From Bacteroides sp. (GTDB lineage Bacteria; Bacteroidota; Bacteroidia; Bacteroidales; GCA-2748055), in the NCBI GenBank assembly GCA_011048475.1, contig DSDZ01000378.1, forward strand, positions 1 to 6,048: DNA of 6,048 bases, in the 5' to 3' direction. Below the pieces are notes generated by a model. That model did not search any database. It was not told the DNA's origin and was given only the letters and a program-made list of their open reading frames with translations. This document shows positions 1 to 6,048 of the stretch, piece after piece (the stretch's first letter is position 1; every line of letters begins with the position of its first letter). A program made the translations under genes and the position numbers.

Positions 1-1
1 G

Positions 2-3000
2 TATGAACTCGCCTACGTGGTCGACGCCGTGGATGGTGAGGTAGCACCAGGAGACCTGCAGGTATCATTGATCCTGTCCGATCCAGCCGGTAACAATAGT
101 GACCCATACAACGACCTGGAATCAAATACCCTCGAAGTCTATACCGAGTTGCCTACAGCGGTTCTGGCAGGAACTCCTGAGATCTGCGAAGATGAAGCTG
201 CTGAGCTTACCGTATATTTACAGGGCAGGGGACCGTGGAGTTTTAGCCTCTACGACGGCTCTGATACAGCCAAATTTAACAATATCGCTGAAGATAATTT
301 TGACCTTACCGTCGCTCCCGAGCAGACAACCACCTTCAGCGTGCCCGTGATAATGGACAGGAACGGAGTGAAAAACACAGGCAGCGGGAGTATCCGTGTG
401 ACGGTTTATGAGAAAACCGATGTGCAGATCACCAACCTGGCATCAGGGTACAGCCTGGAAGCGGATCCTGTCAGGTTGCAGGCGAATGTCCCGGGAGGTA
501 TTTTCTCGGGACCGGGAGTGATAATGATCAGCGGATCCCCATATTTCGATCCGGCACTTGCAGATACGGTGAACTCCCCGCATACCATCGTATACACCTA
601 CACAAATCCCAACGGTTGTATCAGCGAAGCAAGCAGGCTGGTTTTTGTCCTGGGTGCTGAGGGAGACGTGTATATCCCCTCGAACGTCGTATGCGCGAAC
701 GGGGATCCCTTTATGGTAAATGCGTCCAATATTGCCGGGGTGAATGGATCCTTCAGATTGCTGAATGCTGGATCCCAGCCGGTTGACGGACTTACCGATA
801 ACGGGGACAACTCAGCAGAGGTTGATCCCGCTTTGCTAGTTCCGGGAGCATATACCATTGAATATGCTTATTTTGATGAAGTGACGTTGTATATCAGGAG
901 GGTATTTACAGTTGAATCAGTCACGGCTCCTGTGATCACAAACCTTGTCGATGATACCTACTGTCAGAACATAGAACCTTTCCTGCTGCAGTCAAGCGTG
1001 CCTAACACGGTATTTGAAGGACCCGGTGTCTCTCTTACATTTGAAGGCTTTGTGTTTACTCCGCGCGATGTGAAGCCGGGGACGATCGCCATCATCGCCA
1101 CAGCATCATCTGAGCATGGCTGCACCGCAAGTTCACAAAGAGATGTGGAAATTTTGTTCGCACCTGAGACAAAATTTTCCATCAGCACCTCCTGTATACC
1201 TGAGGAAGGAGGAACGGTTTCCTTTGAGAACCTAACCAGCGGAAAACTCGAGGTAGAGACCTGGAACTGGGATTTCGGCGATCCTGAAAGTGGAGAGAAT
1301 AACCAGAGTGATCTGGTCAATCCAAAGCATTTTTATTCCAGACAGGATGAGGTCACCATCAGCCTGACGGCCACAACATATGGAGGCTGCATGGATACCT
1401 ATGTGATGGATACGCTGATAGGCAACATGCCTTTGGCGGATTTCACGGTATTAAGTGACTGCTTTGCGAATGGGTCCGGGATCAAATTCATCAACAGATC
1501 CACATCCTTATCTTCACCGGAGGATTCCCTGATATGGACTTTTGCCACCAGTACCGGAGGTGTCCTGGGGGAAATACGGGTGGATGCCTCAACTGATACG
1601 GTTGCTTTCCCGTTTGTTACGGTGGATTCTTACCGGGTCGGACTTGCTGCGGTCAATTCGATGGGTTGCGTGGATACTGCAACAAGAGAGATCACACTCA
1701 GGCCGACCATCAGGCTCACCACCGAAGGCTATGATGAGCAGTTCAACGAATCTGAAGCAATGTGGACCATTCAGTCAAATGACGGGGTGGAAAGCTGGAC
1801 ATGGGATGTCCCCGATTTTGACGGATTTATCCAGACATCGGGTGATAAGGGATGGTTTACACAATTACCATACGGAGAGGTGGGATACTTGGAAAGGTCC
1901 TGGGTTCAAAGCCCTTGCTTCGATTTCACCGGGATGAAATGGCCTGTGATCAAGCTGGATATAATGAAGAGTTTTATCCCGGGTCTCAACGGGGCAGTCC
2001 TGCAATATATGGATGTCAATGAGGAGGGCTGGAAAACCCTGGGTGCAGACACTCCCGGCCTCAATTGGTACAATGTTTCCACCATTTACAATCAGCCGGG
2101 TGAAAGCAGTACGGGATGGGGTTTGAATGTATTCAATCCGGATACAGACTGGGTGACAGCCATCCATGACCTGAACGGTCTGGTGGGGAATCGGAATGTT
2201 ACTTTCAGGCTTGCCATTGCTACAACTGGGGCGCAGGGAATCGGCAACCAGGGATTCGCGTTTGACAATGTGACCATCACCGAGCGTTCAAAGCGGGCTG
2301 TTCTGGAACATTTCACCAACTCTTCCAATGCGTCCTCAAGATCAGCGGATGATCTGATCGATGCATACGGGAAAACCTATGCGAAGGATTTGGTTGACCT
2401 GCAATACCATATGGACTATCCGGGATCGGATCCGATGCATGACAACAATCCAAGTCCCCCTACCACGCGTGAATTTTTCTACGGGGTTCCCCAGGTTCCC
2501 TATGCGATCCTTGACGGGGGCGTGGAGTCATCTCACCGGTATGATTTTTCCGAACTGAAGACGACTCCCTCGGCAGATCAGATCAATCTGGTTTCGCTCG
2601 AGATCCCCGCGTTCGATATTGATCTCGAGGTAGACTGGATAGAAGGCAGCCTGGAGGCAACCACCACGGTGACATGCGTAACCGACCAGTATGAAAATAA
2701 CATCCAGTTATACATGGTTGTGTTTGAATCGCTGGTAACTGCCTATACCGGAATTAACGGGGATACAGAATTCAGGAATGTGGTGCTGGATATGATGCCT
2801 ACTGCTGCAGGCCGTTTGCTGGGCGGGAACTGGTACAGGAACGTTAAGGATATACGGACCGACACCTGGACATATGCACCATATGTGGAGGACGTGGATG
2901 ACCTGGGTGTGGCAGCATTCGTGCAGGATCGAAATACAGGTCAGATTCTGCAGGCGGCGGTTAATTATAAGACCCCACAGGTTGGAATCGGCGATCAGCC

Positions 3001-3259
3001 CGCCGGGTTAGGTAACCTGCATGTTTACCCGAACCCTGCCAGCCACAGCATTTATGTGAATCTTGGATCGAGGACGGAACATGGCGGAATAATCCGGTTG
3101 ACGGATATGAGTGGCCGGGTGGTCATCGCAGAAAATATGCCTGCCGGATACCAGATCTACCAGCTGGATATTCAGCACCTGAACCATGGCATGTATGTGT
3201 TAGAGTGGATTGAATCAGGGAGGATCAGGGGATTGAATAAGGTAGTCAAATCCCGATAA
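2..3259 (+). CDS. Large multidomain surface/secreted protein with T9SS C-terminal sorting domain (5'-partial)
   Basis: The reading frame is open from the first bases of the window, so the true start lies upstream; the GTG at 17 is only the first possible start codon in view. Residues here count that codon as 1, ending at 1080. Visible order: Ig-like adhesion modules (about 44-380, including a 'TPEIC' strand typical of Bacteroidota surface proteins); a PKD domain with W-D-F-G-D at 418-422; a second PKD-like module (about 472-565); a jelly-roll, MAM/lectin-like domain (about 570-756, ending GFAFDNVTI); an Omp28-like thioredoxin-fold domain (about 759-985); and a T9SS sorting domain (about 997-1080) with the VYPNP motif at 1003-1007 and a basic C-terminus. 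By family knowledge such proteins cross the outer membrane through the type IX system and are anchored or released after the tail is cleaved. No hydrolase active site is visible, so an adhesive or structural role is inferred. The signal peptide is out of view. Confidence 0.93.
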   Translation, partial: YELAYVVDAVDGEVAPGDLQVSLILSDPAGNNSDPYNDLESNTLEVYTELPTAVLAGTPEICEDEAAELTVYLQGRGPWSFSLYDGSDTAKFNNIAEDNFDLTVAPEQTTTFSVPVIMDRNGVKNTGSGSIRVTVYEKTDVQITNLASGYSLEADPVRLQANVPGGIFSGPGVIMISGSPYFDPALADTVNSPHTIVYTYTNPNGCISEASRLVFVLGAEGDVYIPSNVVCANGDPFMVNASNIAGVNGSFRLLNAGSQPVDGLTDNGDNSAEVDPALLVPGAYTIEYAYFDEVTLYIRRVFTVESVTAPVITNLVDDTYCQNIEPFLLQSSVPNTVFEGPGVSLTFEGFVFTPRDVKPGTIAIIATASSEHGCTASSQRDVEILFAPETKFSISTSCIPEEGGTVSFENLTSGKLEVETWNWDFGDPESGENNQSDLVNPKHFYSRQDEVTISLTATTYGGCMDTYVMDTLIGNMPLADFTVLSDCFANGSGIKFINRSTSLSSPEDSLIWTFATSTGGVLGEIRVDASTDTVAFPFVTVDSYRVGLAAVNSMGCVDTATREITLRPTIRLTTEGYDEQFNESEAMWTIQSNDGVESWTWDVPDFDGFIQTSGDKGWFTQLPYGEVGYLERSWVQSPCFDFTGMKWPVIKLDIMKSFIPGLNGAVLQYMDVNEEGWKTLGADTPGLNWYNVSTIYNQPGESSTGWGLNVFNPDTDWVTAIHDLNGLVGNRNVTFRLAIATTGAQGIGNQGFAFDNVTITERSKRAVLEHFTNSSNASSRSADDLIDAYGKTYAKDLVDLQYHMDYPGSDPMHDNNPSPPTTREFFYGVPQVPYAILDGGVESSHRYDFSELKTTPSADQINLVSLEIPAFDIDLEVDWIEGSLEATTTVTCVTDQYENNIQLYMVVFESLVTAYTGINGDTEFRNVVLDMMPTAAGRLLGGNWYRNVKDIRTDTWTYAPYVEDVDDLGVAAFVQDRNTGQILQAAVNYKTPQVGIGDQPAGLGNLHVYPNPASHSIYVNLGSRTEHGGIIRLTDMSGRVVIAENMPAGYQIYQLDIQHLNHGMYVLEWIESGRIRGLNKVVKSR
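413..1156 (+). repeat. Three divergent tandem Ig-like modules within the surface protein
   Basis: At protein level, residues 133-212 and 303-380 share a pattern: a short lead (ITNL), a hydrophobic strand, 'VP' followed by F-x-G-P-G-V, an F-x-P turn, then a Gly-Cys pair before the last strand (NGC at 199-201, HGC at 367-369). The intervening stretch, about 213-300, follows a looser version, with a V-D-P-A-L-L-V-P-G-A-Y-T turn and a Y-A-Y strand. This is seen directly by comparing the translated modules. Divergence is high, so the repeats are old domain duplications and not recent DNA repeats. They probably act as spacer or adhesion domains. Confidence 0.6.
3005..3256 (+). other. Type IX secretion C-terminal sorting domain (Por secretion tail, type A-like)
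   Basis: The last 84 or so residues of the large protein match the Por_Secre_tail pattern. They begin with L-x-V-Y-P-N-P-A (VYPNP at residues 1003-1007), continue with a strand bearing 'LTDMSGRVV', then a Leu-rich strand followed by G-M-Y-V-L-E-W and a final Lys/Arg-rich strand ending KVVKSR. By family knowledge this beta-sandwich tail directs periplasmic proteins to the T9SS translocon and is removed by the PorU sortase. It is the main evidence for assigning the window to Bacteroidota. Confidence 0.93.
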
Positions 3260-3339
3260 GAAGTCCTTTACATGTCGTTGTTGAATCGGTCATCGATGGA
3301 TAATCTTCTGAATGTTATCATTATATAACAACCAATATT

Positions 3340-4056
3340 ATGTCATTACAGCGGACCTCTTTCTATTTGAAACCAAAGAGCACAGCATGGTTTCTAAGCT
3401 ACATTTTAATCTTTTTAATCATTGCCCAGATCGCAGGACTGATCATGCATTACCGATTGGGACACGGCAGCGTATTCGGATTGATCAGGTTGTTCGATTT
3501 CAATACCGAACAGAATATTCCCACGCTTTTTAACACGATATTATTCATCCTGAATGCAATTTTGTTTTTTTTGATCTGGAAAGCGGGAGGTACAGGGAAG
3601 AAGGGACGATGGATCTGGCTGTTCATATCATTTATTCTCCTTTTTCTGGCCCTGGATGAGTTTTGCGAAATCCACGAAAATCTGTCAGCACCATTTCATG
3701 AGAAATTCGATACTTCGGGTCTGCTTTATTATGCATGGGTGATCCCCTATGGAATTGCGGCCATCCTGGTTTTGCTTTTCTTTGTTCCGGTCTGGTGGAA
3801 AATGGGAAAAAGGATCAGGTTGCTTTTCGCGATATCCGTTGTCATGTACTTTACAGGTGCCGTCATTTTTGAAATGTTCGGCGGCAGGGAGTTCGAACAA
3901 CTTGGAGACCAGCTGGATCTTAAATGCTGCCTCCTTGCCACGGTGGAGGAAACCCTGGAAATGGGAGGAATGATCCTGTTGATATATACCCTGATGAAGT
4001 TAATCAACGTGGAATTTGACGGCCTCTCAATCCGGATAGGGTTAAAGGAAGCCTGA
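3340..4056 (+). CDS. Six-helix integral membrane protein of unrecognised family
   Basis: A 238-residue hydrophobic protein with about six predicted membrane helices (near 16-36, 62-81, 90-107, 131-153, 159-180, 198-220). Basic loops at 11-13, 81-90 and 154-160 place both termini in the cytoplasm by the positive-inside rule. The outward-facing ends and loops are rich in acidic and His residues: D106, E107, E110, H112, E113, H120, E121, E178, E184, E186, and the E203/E204/E207 set entering helix 6. This looks like a conserved-type motif pattern (LDE-x-x-E-x-H-E, then E-E-x-x-E-M-G-G) and not random loop sequence, but I cannot name the family or an activity. The ATG at 3340 is the first start in frame and lies 80 bases after the preceding stop; no Shine-Dalgarno sequence is evident, as is common in Bacteroidota. 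It could be co-transcribed with the large surface protein or have its own promoter in the AT-rich gap. Confidence 0.88.
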   Translation: MSLQRTSFYLKPKSTAWFLSYILIFLIIAQIAGLIMHYRLGHGSVFGLIRLFDFNTEQNIPTLFNTILFILNAILFFLIWKAGGTGKKGRWIWLFISFILLFLALDEFCEIHENLSAPFHEKFDTSGLLYYAWVIPYGIAAILVLLFFVPVWWKMGKRIRLLFAISVVMYFTGAVIFEMFGGREFEQLGDQLDLKCCLLATVEETLEMGGMILLIYTLMKLINVEFDGLSIRIGLKEA

Positions 4057-4080
4057 TGATGGGGGAGAACTTCCTCCGCC

Positions 4081-4611
4081 CTACCCGAAAATACTGAAAT
4101 TCACCCCGCCGTAGCGGCGGAGGCTGAGGAAGCGGGGGTGGGCGGTGAAGGTGAGGTGGCGGGGATGTTCCAGGATGAACCAGCCATCCTTTGCCAGGAT
4201 CTCCGTGGAGAAGACCAGGTCGGGGAGTTCCGCAAGGCGGGGATGGTCATAGGGAGGGTCTGCGAAGATGAGGTCGAAGGACTGGTACGGATGCCGCAAA
4301 TAACGGAACACATCGCCCCTGATGGGGGTGGTGTTCTCAAAACCGAGCTCATCAACTGTCTTCCGGATAAATTTATACTGCTTCGGGTCCGATTCAACGG
4401 CCACCACCGTGCGGGTTTGCCTGGATGCAAATTCATAGGTGATGCTCCCGGTGCCGGCGAACAGGTCCAGGACATCGAGCTCCTCCAGGTCGAACCGGTG
4501 GATCAGGATGTTGAACAATCCCTCCTTGGCCTGGTCGGTGGTCGGACGGGCTTTCATGCCTGCCGGGGGGTGGATCTGCTTTCCCCTGTGTGAACCGCTG
4601 ATTATGCGCAC
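4081..4611 (-). CDS. rsmD: 16S rRNA (guanine(966)-N(2))-methyltransferase RsmD
   Basis: A 176-residue protein, close to the usual RsmD length. This enzyme methylates N2 of G966 in 16S rRNA using S-adenosylmethionine, acting in the cytoplasm on assembling small subunits. Visible motifs: the N-terminal V-R-I-I-S-G-x-x-R-G-K typical of RsmD; R-P-T-T-D-x-x-K-E-G-L-F-N-I-L at 22-36; the SAM-binding D-L-F-A-G-T-G at 49-55; an acidic end of the next strand at V-E-S-D (72-75); the catalytic D-P-P-Y at 118-121; and the closing R-R-Y-G-G-V-N-F at 165-172. The start is placed at a GTG (4611-4609), because the family motif begins exactly there and a GGAGGG sequence lies 6 bases upstream. The frame stays open to 4974, but that extension is Pro/Gly/His-rich and antiparallel to nothing known; it overlaps the upstream gene in another frame. 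The gene overlaps the end of the upstream DUF3822-type gene by 10 bases, suggesting translational coupling. Confidence 0.95.
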   Translation of the reverse strand: MRIISGSHRGKQIHPPAGMKARPTTDQAKEGLFNILIHRFDLEELDVLDLFAGTGSITYEFASRQTRTVVAVESDPKQYKFIRKTVDELGFENTTPIRGDVFRYLRHPYQSFDLIFADPPYDHPRLAELPDLVFSTEILAKDGWFILEHPRHLTFTAHPRFLSLRRYGGVNFSIFG

Positions 4612-5435
4612 TTGCTGCCCTCCGAAAGGATCATGGCACGGAGCGTATCTTCCCTGGACAGTTCTTCCAGGAAGTAGGGGGTGGTGTTCACGTTGCGCAC
4701 ATATTTGCCAAGCAGTCCGAACAGCTCGTGCTCCCTGTGGATGATCCCCGACAAGTACACGGGCACCATTTCCCTGTCCAGTTCCAGCTGACGGAAGGTG
4801 TTCAGGGTATGGTAGATGAAATCGGCCGGGTCCTTCAGGGTATAATGGTTCGACAGGCGGATACCGTCTCCCATGATGACCAGGATATCCATCGTGCGGG
4901 GCTGGATCTCCACCAGGACCACACCACGTTGGTGATCGCTTGCCCTGACCTGGTCCGATAGTGAGATGAGGCATTCCAGGGTGTGCAGGATCTTTACCTC
5001 CTTCCGTAACAATCCCGCAAGTGATGCAACCTCCTGACTCACTGCATAAACAAGGACCAGGGGCCGGTCCTTCAGCACCCGGTTGCGGACCTGGTCGGTA
5101 TCGGCAACCTCGCCGGCATGGCGGAGGAGCTCCCCGGCCCGGTTCTCTTCAAAAAATTTCTCCGGGACCATCGTTACGGCCGCGGAATCCAGGATGAAAA
5201 TCGTTTCCCCTTCAAATGTGACCAGTTCCATCTCATTCAAAATCCGCTCACACTCACGGGGTATCACGCCCGATAGGTCCGGTTCCGTATATCCGTAATG
5301 GGAAAGAAACACCGGTCGGTAGCTCGCATTGGAGATAAAAACAGAAAATCCATCCGGTGCGATGCGGATGGATTGGTGACCTTTCTGCCGGACTTCTTCC
5401 GTAATAGTATTCGATATAATACTATGTACCTGCAT
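4602..5435 (-). CDS. DUF3822 family protein, possible actin-like (ASKHA) fold
   Basis: A 277-residue soluble protein with no signal peptide or membrane helix. Its position directly upstream of rsmD in a Bacteroidota-type genome and its sequence style match the DUF3822 family, which I recognise from family knowledge; its function is unknown. Visible features: a short N-terminal strand pair, S-I-R-I-A-P-D-G-F-S-V-F-I (22-34); a Y-A-V-S strand (130-133); then V-V-L-V-E-I-x-x-R-x-M-D-I-L-V-I-x-G-D-G-I-R-L-S-N (172-196), followed by a helix and V-Y-L-S-G (226-230). That succession resembles the second half of ASKHA ATPases such as PilM (phosphate-2-like beta hairpin, then the adenosine-motif strand ending in S-G). 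The catalytic acidic residue is not clear, and E176 replaces the usual Asp, so nucleotide hydrolysis is doubtful. The start ATG at 5435-5433 is 14 bases from the preceding stop, with only a weak GGA upstream. The gene sits in an operon between a membrane-anchored protein and rsmD. Confidence 0.85.
   Translation of the reverse strand: MQVHSIISNTITEEVRQKGHQSIRIAPDGFSVFISNASYRPVFLSHYGYTEPDLSGVIPRECERILNEMELVTFEGETIFILDSAAVTMVPEKFFEENRAGELLRHAGEVADTDQVRNRVLKDRPLVLVYAVSQEVASLAGLLRKEVKILHTLECLISLSDQVRASDHQRGVVLVEIQPRTMDILVIMGDGIRLSNHYTLKDPADFIYHTLNTFRQLELDREMVPVYLSGIIHREHELFGLLGKYVRNVNTTPYFLEELSREDTLRAMILSEGSKCA
4618..4623 (-). promoter_or_regulatory. Ribosome binding site that fixes the rsmD GTG start
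   Basis: Read on the minus strand, GGAGGG is followed by six bases (CAGCAA) and then GTG. It lies inside the last codons of the upstream gene. A strong Shine-Dalgarno sequence is less common in Bacteroidota, so its presence at ideal spacing supports this non-ATG start and reinitiation or coupled translation after the upstream stop at 4604-4602. The same bases also encode part of the upstream protein's tail, so the match could be partly chance. Confidence 0.6.
5404..5425. repeat. Perfect 8-bp inverted repeat at the start of the DUF3822-type gene
   Basis: The arms ATAGTATT (5404-5411) and AATACTAT (5418-5425) are exact reverse complements around a six-base spacer. The repeat covers codons 4-11 of the minus-strand gene, about 8 bases after its start codon. 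The AT-rich arms stand out in a GC-richer neighbourhood. It could form a hairpin in the mRNA near the ribosome start region, be an operator half-site pair, or be chance. Confidence 0.45.
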
Positions 5436-5449
5436 GAAATTCCGGGGGA

Positions 5450-6048
5450 CTATTCCCAGTTTCCCGTGAGCGTGCCCTCCTCCAGGGATCCGAACTTCAC
5501 TCCCTCGTAACCCGCGATTTTCAGCTTTTCGTCCTTGTAGTTCACCACGAGCTGTTCATCCATACCGGCCAGCAGATCGTCGTAATGGACCTTGACCTCC
5601 ACGACCTGCACCTCCAGGTTGGAGCTGGTGACGATCTGGTTGGACTCCATGTCGAACTGAACTCCTTCCGTATAGGGAACATACCTGAGGGAATCGATGG
5701 GGAATCCCACCCCGAAAAGTGAGTCCATCACAGGGACCTTTGTGGTTTCGCGAACGATGATCCCCTCATCAAGGGCTTTCTGTCTGGCTTCTTCCAGCCC
5801 GTATTCCTCCAGCCATTCCTCAGGGATGGTCCCGATGGCCTTGGTGATGGCAAATGAATCGTTCTGGAGGAAATGGATCAGCGTATCGAAGCTGGCCGTA
5901 TACTTCTTGTAAACATCTTTATAAGCTTTCTGGGCTTCCCTGATGTTGATCAGCCGGTCAATGGTAGCTCTTTCACGCACGGTTACCTCTTTCTTGAAAC
6001 GGATCGGTTCCATAATGCTGTCAACGATCAGGTATCCGAGAATGATGA
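5450..6048 (-). CDS. Membrane-anchored protein of unknown function with pseudopilin-like helix (5'-partial)
   Basis: The frame is open to the edge of the window: before the ATG at 6013-6011 come codons for I-I-L-G-Y-L-I-V-D-S-I, the end of a hydrophobic segment. The real start is therefore probably beyond base 6048 and the ATG at 6013 is internal. Counting that Met as 1, the visible part ends at residue 187. After the membrane segment comes an amphipathic helix, R-E-R-A-T-I-D-R-L-I-N-I-R-E-A-Q (13-28), leading to A-Y-K-x-x-Y-K-K-Y-T-A-S-F-D-T-L (30-45). A charged helix follows (about 64-84), then a beta-rich C-terminal part (about 105-187). The helix-to-KYTASFDTL transition resembles pseudopilins (I-R-T-A-Q-x-A-Y-x-x-x-Y-G-R-Y-x-x-L-D-E-L), but no prepilin peptidase site is in view. 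I know this protein type as a conserved hypothetical of Bacteroidota. It is probably the first visible gene of the operon with the DUF3822-type gene and rsmD, 14 bases upstream of the former. Confidence 0.82.
   Translation of the reverse strand, partial: IILGYLIVDSIMEPIRFKKEVTVRERATIDRLINIREAQKAYKDVYKKYTASFDTLIHFLQNDSFAITKAIGTIPEEWLEEYGLEEARQKALDEGIIVRETTKVPVMDSLFGVGFPIDSLRYVPYTEGVQFDMESNQIVTSSNLEVQVVEVKVHYDDLLAGMDEQLVVNYKDEKLKIAGYEGVKFGSLEEGTLTGNWE

Noticed and set aside
1542..1937. 131-residue plus-strand open frame inside the large surface protein gene
   Set aside because: It lies in another frame of a gene with clear domains, and its translation is Arg/Trp/Pro-rich with no recognisable motif.
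3281..3308. TTG - 17 bases - TAATCTTC as a Bacteroidota-type promoter (TTG / TAnnTTTG) for the membrane protein gene
   Set aside because: The -7 element matches only in part and other AT-rich options exist nearby (for example TATAAC around 3324-3329), so no single promoter can be supported.
3314..3329. GTTAT-6-ATAAC inverted repeat before the membrane protein gene
   Set aside because: Five-base AT-rich arms are expected by chance in an AT-rich gap.
4061..4077. Hairpin GGGGGAG-AAC-TTCCTCC between the convergent genes as a terminator
   Set aside because: The stem needs two G-U pairs on the plus-strand RNA, pairs worse on the minus strand, and has no U tract on either side. A terminator is expected between convergent genes, but this one is not convincing.
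4138..4593. 151-residue plus-strand open frame opposite rsmD
   Set aside because: It is fully antisense to a clear rsmD gene and shows no domain pattern; it is a shadow of the opposite strand's codon bias.
4612..4974. N-terminal extension of the rsmD frame giving a 297-residue protein
   Set aside because: The extension is Pro/Gly/His-rich, unlike any RsmD, and overlaps the well-supported upstream gene in another frame. The RsmD family motif and a good ribosome binding site fix the start at the GTG at 4611.

Overview
The window looks like chromosomal DNA from a member of the Bacteroidota (Bacteroidetes), probably an anaerobic or marine Bacteroidales/Marinilabiliales-type organism. Three things suggest this: a very large secreted protein that ends in a type IX secretion (T9SS, Por) sorting domain, a DUF3822-type gene directly upstream of rsmD, and the general style of the proteins. 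The genus cannot be fixed from the sequence. No RNA genes, CRISPR arrays, insertion sequences or phage genes were seen. Coding density is very high: the only gaps between genes are about 80, 24 and 14 bases.

Layout. (1) Bases 2-3259, plus strand: the 3' portion of a giant cell-surface or secreted protein. The gene enters from before the window. It consists of Ig-like modules, two PKD-like domains, a jelly-roll (MAM/lectin-like) domain, an Omp28-like thioredoxin-fold domain whose expected CxxC is replaced, and a C-terminal T9SS sorting domain. (2) Bases 3340-4056, plus strand: a 238-residue, six-helix inner-membrane protein of unrecognised family, with many Asp/Glu/His residues predicted on the periplasmic side. 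(3) Bases 4081-6048, minus strand, convergent with the first two: a tight cluster transcribed in the order membrane-anchored protein of unknown function (its 5' end lies beyond base 6048), DUF3822-type protein, rsmD. The last two genes overlap by 10 bases, and the rsmD ribosome binding site lies inside the end of the DUF3822 gene.

How the genes relate. The plus-strand genes need not be functionally linked; the first is exported to the cell surface. The minus-strand cluster joins a housekeeping 16S rRNA methyltransferase to two poorly understood Bacteroidota proteins. One of these has features of an actin-like (ASKHA, PilM-like) fold. The other has a membrane anchor followed by a helix that resembles a pseudopilin stalk. 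The most interesting leads are that possible PilM/pseudopilin-like pair, the thioredoxin-fold domain without its redox cysteines, and the orphan membrane protein. None of these shows a clearly new defence, mobile or RNA system.
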